Assembly: GCF_001039355.2 (NCBI RefSeq)
Contig: NW_019776146.1
Span: forward strand, 342,612 to 406,611
Length of the DNA stretch: 64,000 nucleotides
Origin: Lingula anatina
Taxonomy: Eukaryota > Brachiopoda > Lingulata > Lingulida > Lingulidae
Direction: 5' to 3'
A model generated the notes under the pieces. The model saw only the letters and a program-made list of their open reading frames with translations. It was not told the DNA's origin and ran no database searches. Shown here piece by piece: positions 62,499 through 64,000 of this stretch; position 1 is the stretch's first letter; each line of letters opens with the position of its first letter. The translations under genes were made by a program, and so were the position numbers.

Positions 62499-64000
62499 TA
62501 GATAATTAAGTTCTTTACATTAATTCATTCAACTGCACGGACCCCATTATACTTTTTAACGTCAATTGAGTCCTTCACTTTGTTTTTGCTTGCAAAAGAA
62601 GGTGAAGCACCCTCTTCTCCAGCTGTACCGGAATAAAGTGTTCAGCATTTCAAACATAAAGATGTAAAAACTGTGATATGCGCTAGACCTAATCAAGTGA
62701 GTTCTTATATTCTATGTGTAACACAGCTTTGTTTTTTCACATTAAGTCCACATCTTCTTCTTCTTTATCGATCTGACGTTGCATGACTTGGGCAAATCCT
62801 GGGAAATTGTAAGTAATCCAGGAATATGGAAGTTTCCATCTGATGAGGCCTATGTCTTTAACCTTTCAGGTACGGAAGGCAGACCGCGGCATACATATCA
62901 TTTTAATCAATACGCCATCGATTAGCTCCCAACCCAATGTCCGGGACTACCTAAAGCGGAATCTGGCGTACTGAAAATATCTGGTACAAGGTAATGTAAT
63001 ATAGTGTGAGGTACTATAATATAATATAATATAATATAATATAATATAATATAATATAATATAATATAATATAATATAATATAATATAATGTAATATAAT
63101 ATAATATAATATAATATAATATGACTCACGAAGACATTCAGAGAGCACACACAACGTAATATAACATAGGTCAAAAAGTTAAAAAAAATATCAAGAGGAT
63201 TAAGCATAAGTAAAGAAGAATAGAAGAATAAATAGAATAAAATAAAAAAGATGGAGTAAAACAAACATACGCTAAATAAGGTCTGTAAATGGAGATCCTT
63301 CCTTTATTAAAAAGCAAAAAAGCTCTTTACTAAACGCCGAGTATTCTATTGGTGTGTGTAATCGAAGGCTGATCGTACATGGCTTATGCGGGAAATGAAC
63401 AATGGATTTTATCAAGCCGTGAGTTAAAAGCCACGAGGGCAAATCTTTCTATGGATTACAACTATGAAGATATTTTAGGTCGATGAGTTATTACAGAGCA
63501 ATTGTCCCCATCAGAAATGTTTGAGGAAATGAAATCTTGAAAAGGATATACACCCGTTTTCTAATTCTTTCACAACTGCAAAACGTTGTTTCGATCTACC
63601 CAGTACAATGACACAGTTAGGTTTTCTTTACAATCCATTGCTAGACAAGTGTTTCTCACGAGTAACGATGTCACCCCTAATGAAATATAAATAATATACA
63701 CAAACACCTGCAAGACCGCATGCACGCACACACGCACACACACTCACACACCTTTTCACGCGTAATCTGTCCTGTCGCCTTTCACAGCGTTCACGACGGA
63801 GTGGCTGCATATAATTAACATTCCAAAAGCCACCTGTCACCCGTCACCCTAGTGTCCTTTGCACCGGGCAGTACTGACGCTTTTCTGCCTACTCTACCTC
63901 CTGGTAACTGGTTGCAATTTTGTACCCGTTCCGGGTATTCTCCAGGGTGTAGCCTGGACACTGTACAAAACAACAATAGTATACATCCCTGAAAGCCGTC
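62499..64000. other. Intergenic region at the window end
   Basis: Contains the pentanucleotide array noted separately and a CA-rich stretch at 63710-63750. No gene recognised. Confidence 0.5.
63015..63121. repeat. (AATAT)n pentanucleotide microsatellite
   Basis: About 21 ATAAT units with one substitution (ATAATGTAAT). A long minus-strand frame of Ile/Leu/Tyr repeats across it is an artefact. Confidence 0.95.

Noticed and set aside
62947-63264. 105-codon minus-strand frame rich in Ile/Leu/Tyr
   Set aside because: Translation of the AATAT pentanucleotide array.

Overview
This is a 64-kb piece of an animal nuclear genome: AT-rich, intron-containing, and full of short transposon relics, microsatellites and minisatellites. 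The two best genes have spliced exons with consensus donor and acceptor sites. Their closest recognisable relatives are high-affinity choline transporters (SLC5A7/CHT1), and tandem CHT-like copies together with this repeat landscape suggest a marine invertebrate (lophotrochozoan or invertebrate deuterostome). The phylum cannot be fixed from the sequence alone.

Layout. 1-2885: repeat-bearing 5' flank. 2886-7218: first CHT-like gene, eight coding exons, 557 aa. 6919-14173: intergenic DNA with several TIR/foldback elements, a 1.7-kb inverted-ended element and a Tc1-like transposase relic. 14174-20187: second CHT-like gene, same eight-exon structure, 560 aa, with an LTR-retrotransposon gag fragment in intron 4. 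20188-23328: intergenic. 23347-24009: intronless NAT8-like GNAT acetyltransferase reading frame, interrupted by one in-frame TGA and so possibly a pseudogene. 24010-64000: about 40 kb with no convincing gene. It holds a LINE reverse-transcriptase relic, two copies of one palindromic MITE, TTAA-flanked MITEs, a tandem 0.65-kb duplication, a 1.2-kb minisatellite of 20-base units, a perfect 92-base palindrome, a 29-base minisatellite and many simple repeats.

The two transporters have identical coding lengths in exons 1-7, the same intron phases and the same non-canonical GC-AG sixth intron, so they arose by tandem duplication. Introns and flanks no longer align by eye, yet long exon stretches are identical even at silent positions. 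That suggests recent exon-level gene conversion or unusually strong constraint. Both proteins keep the SLC5 core and differ most in an acidic cytoplasmic tail ending in the same four residues, NTKL. No prokaryote-style operon, CRISPR array, rRNA or convincing tRNA was seen.
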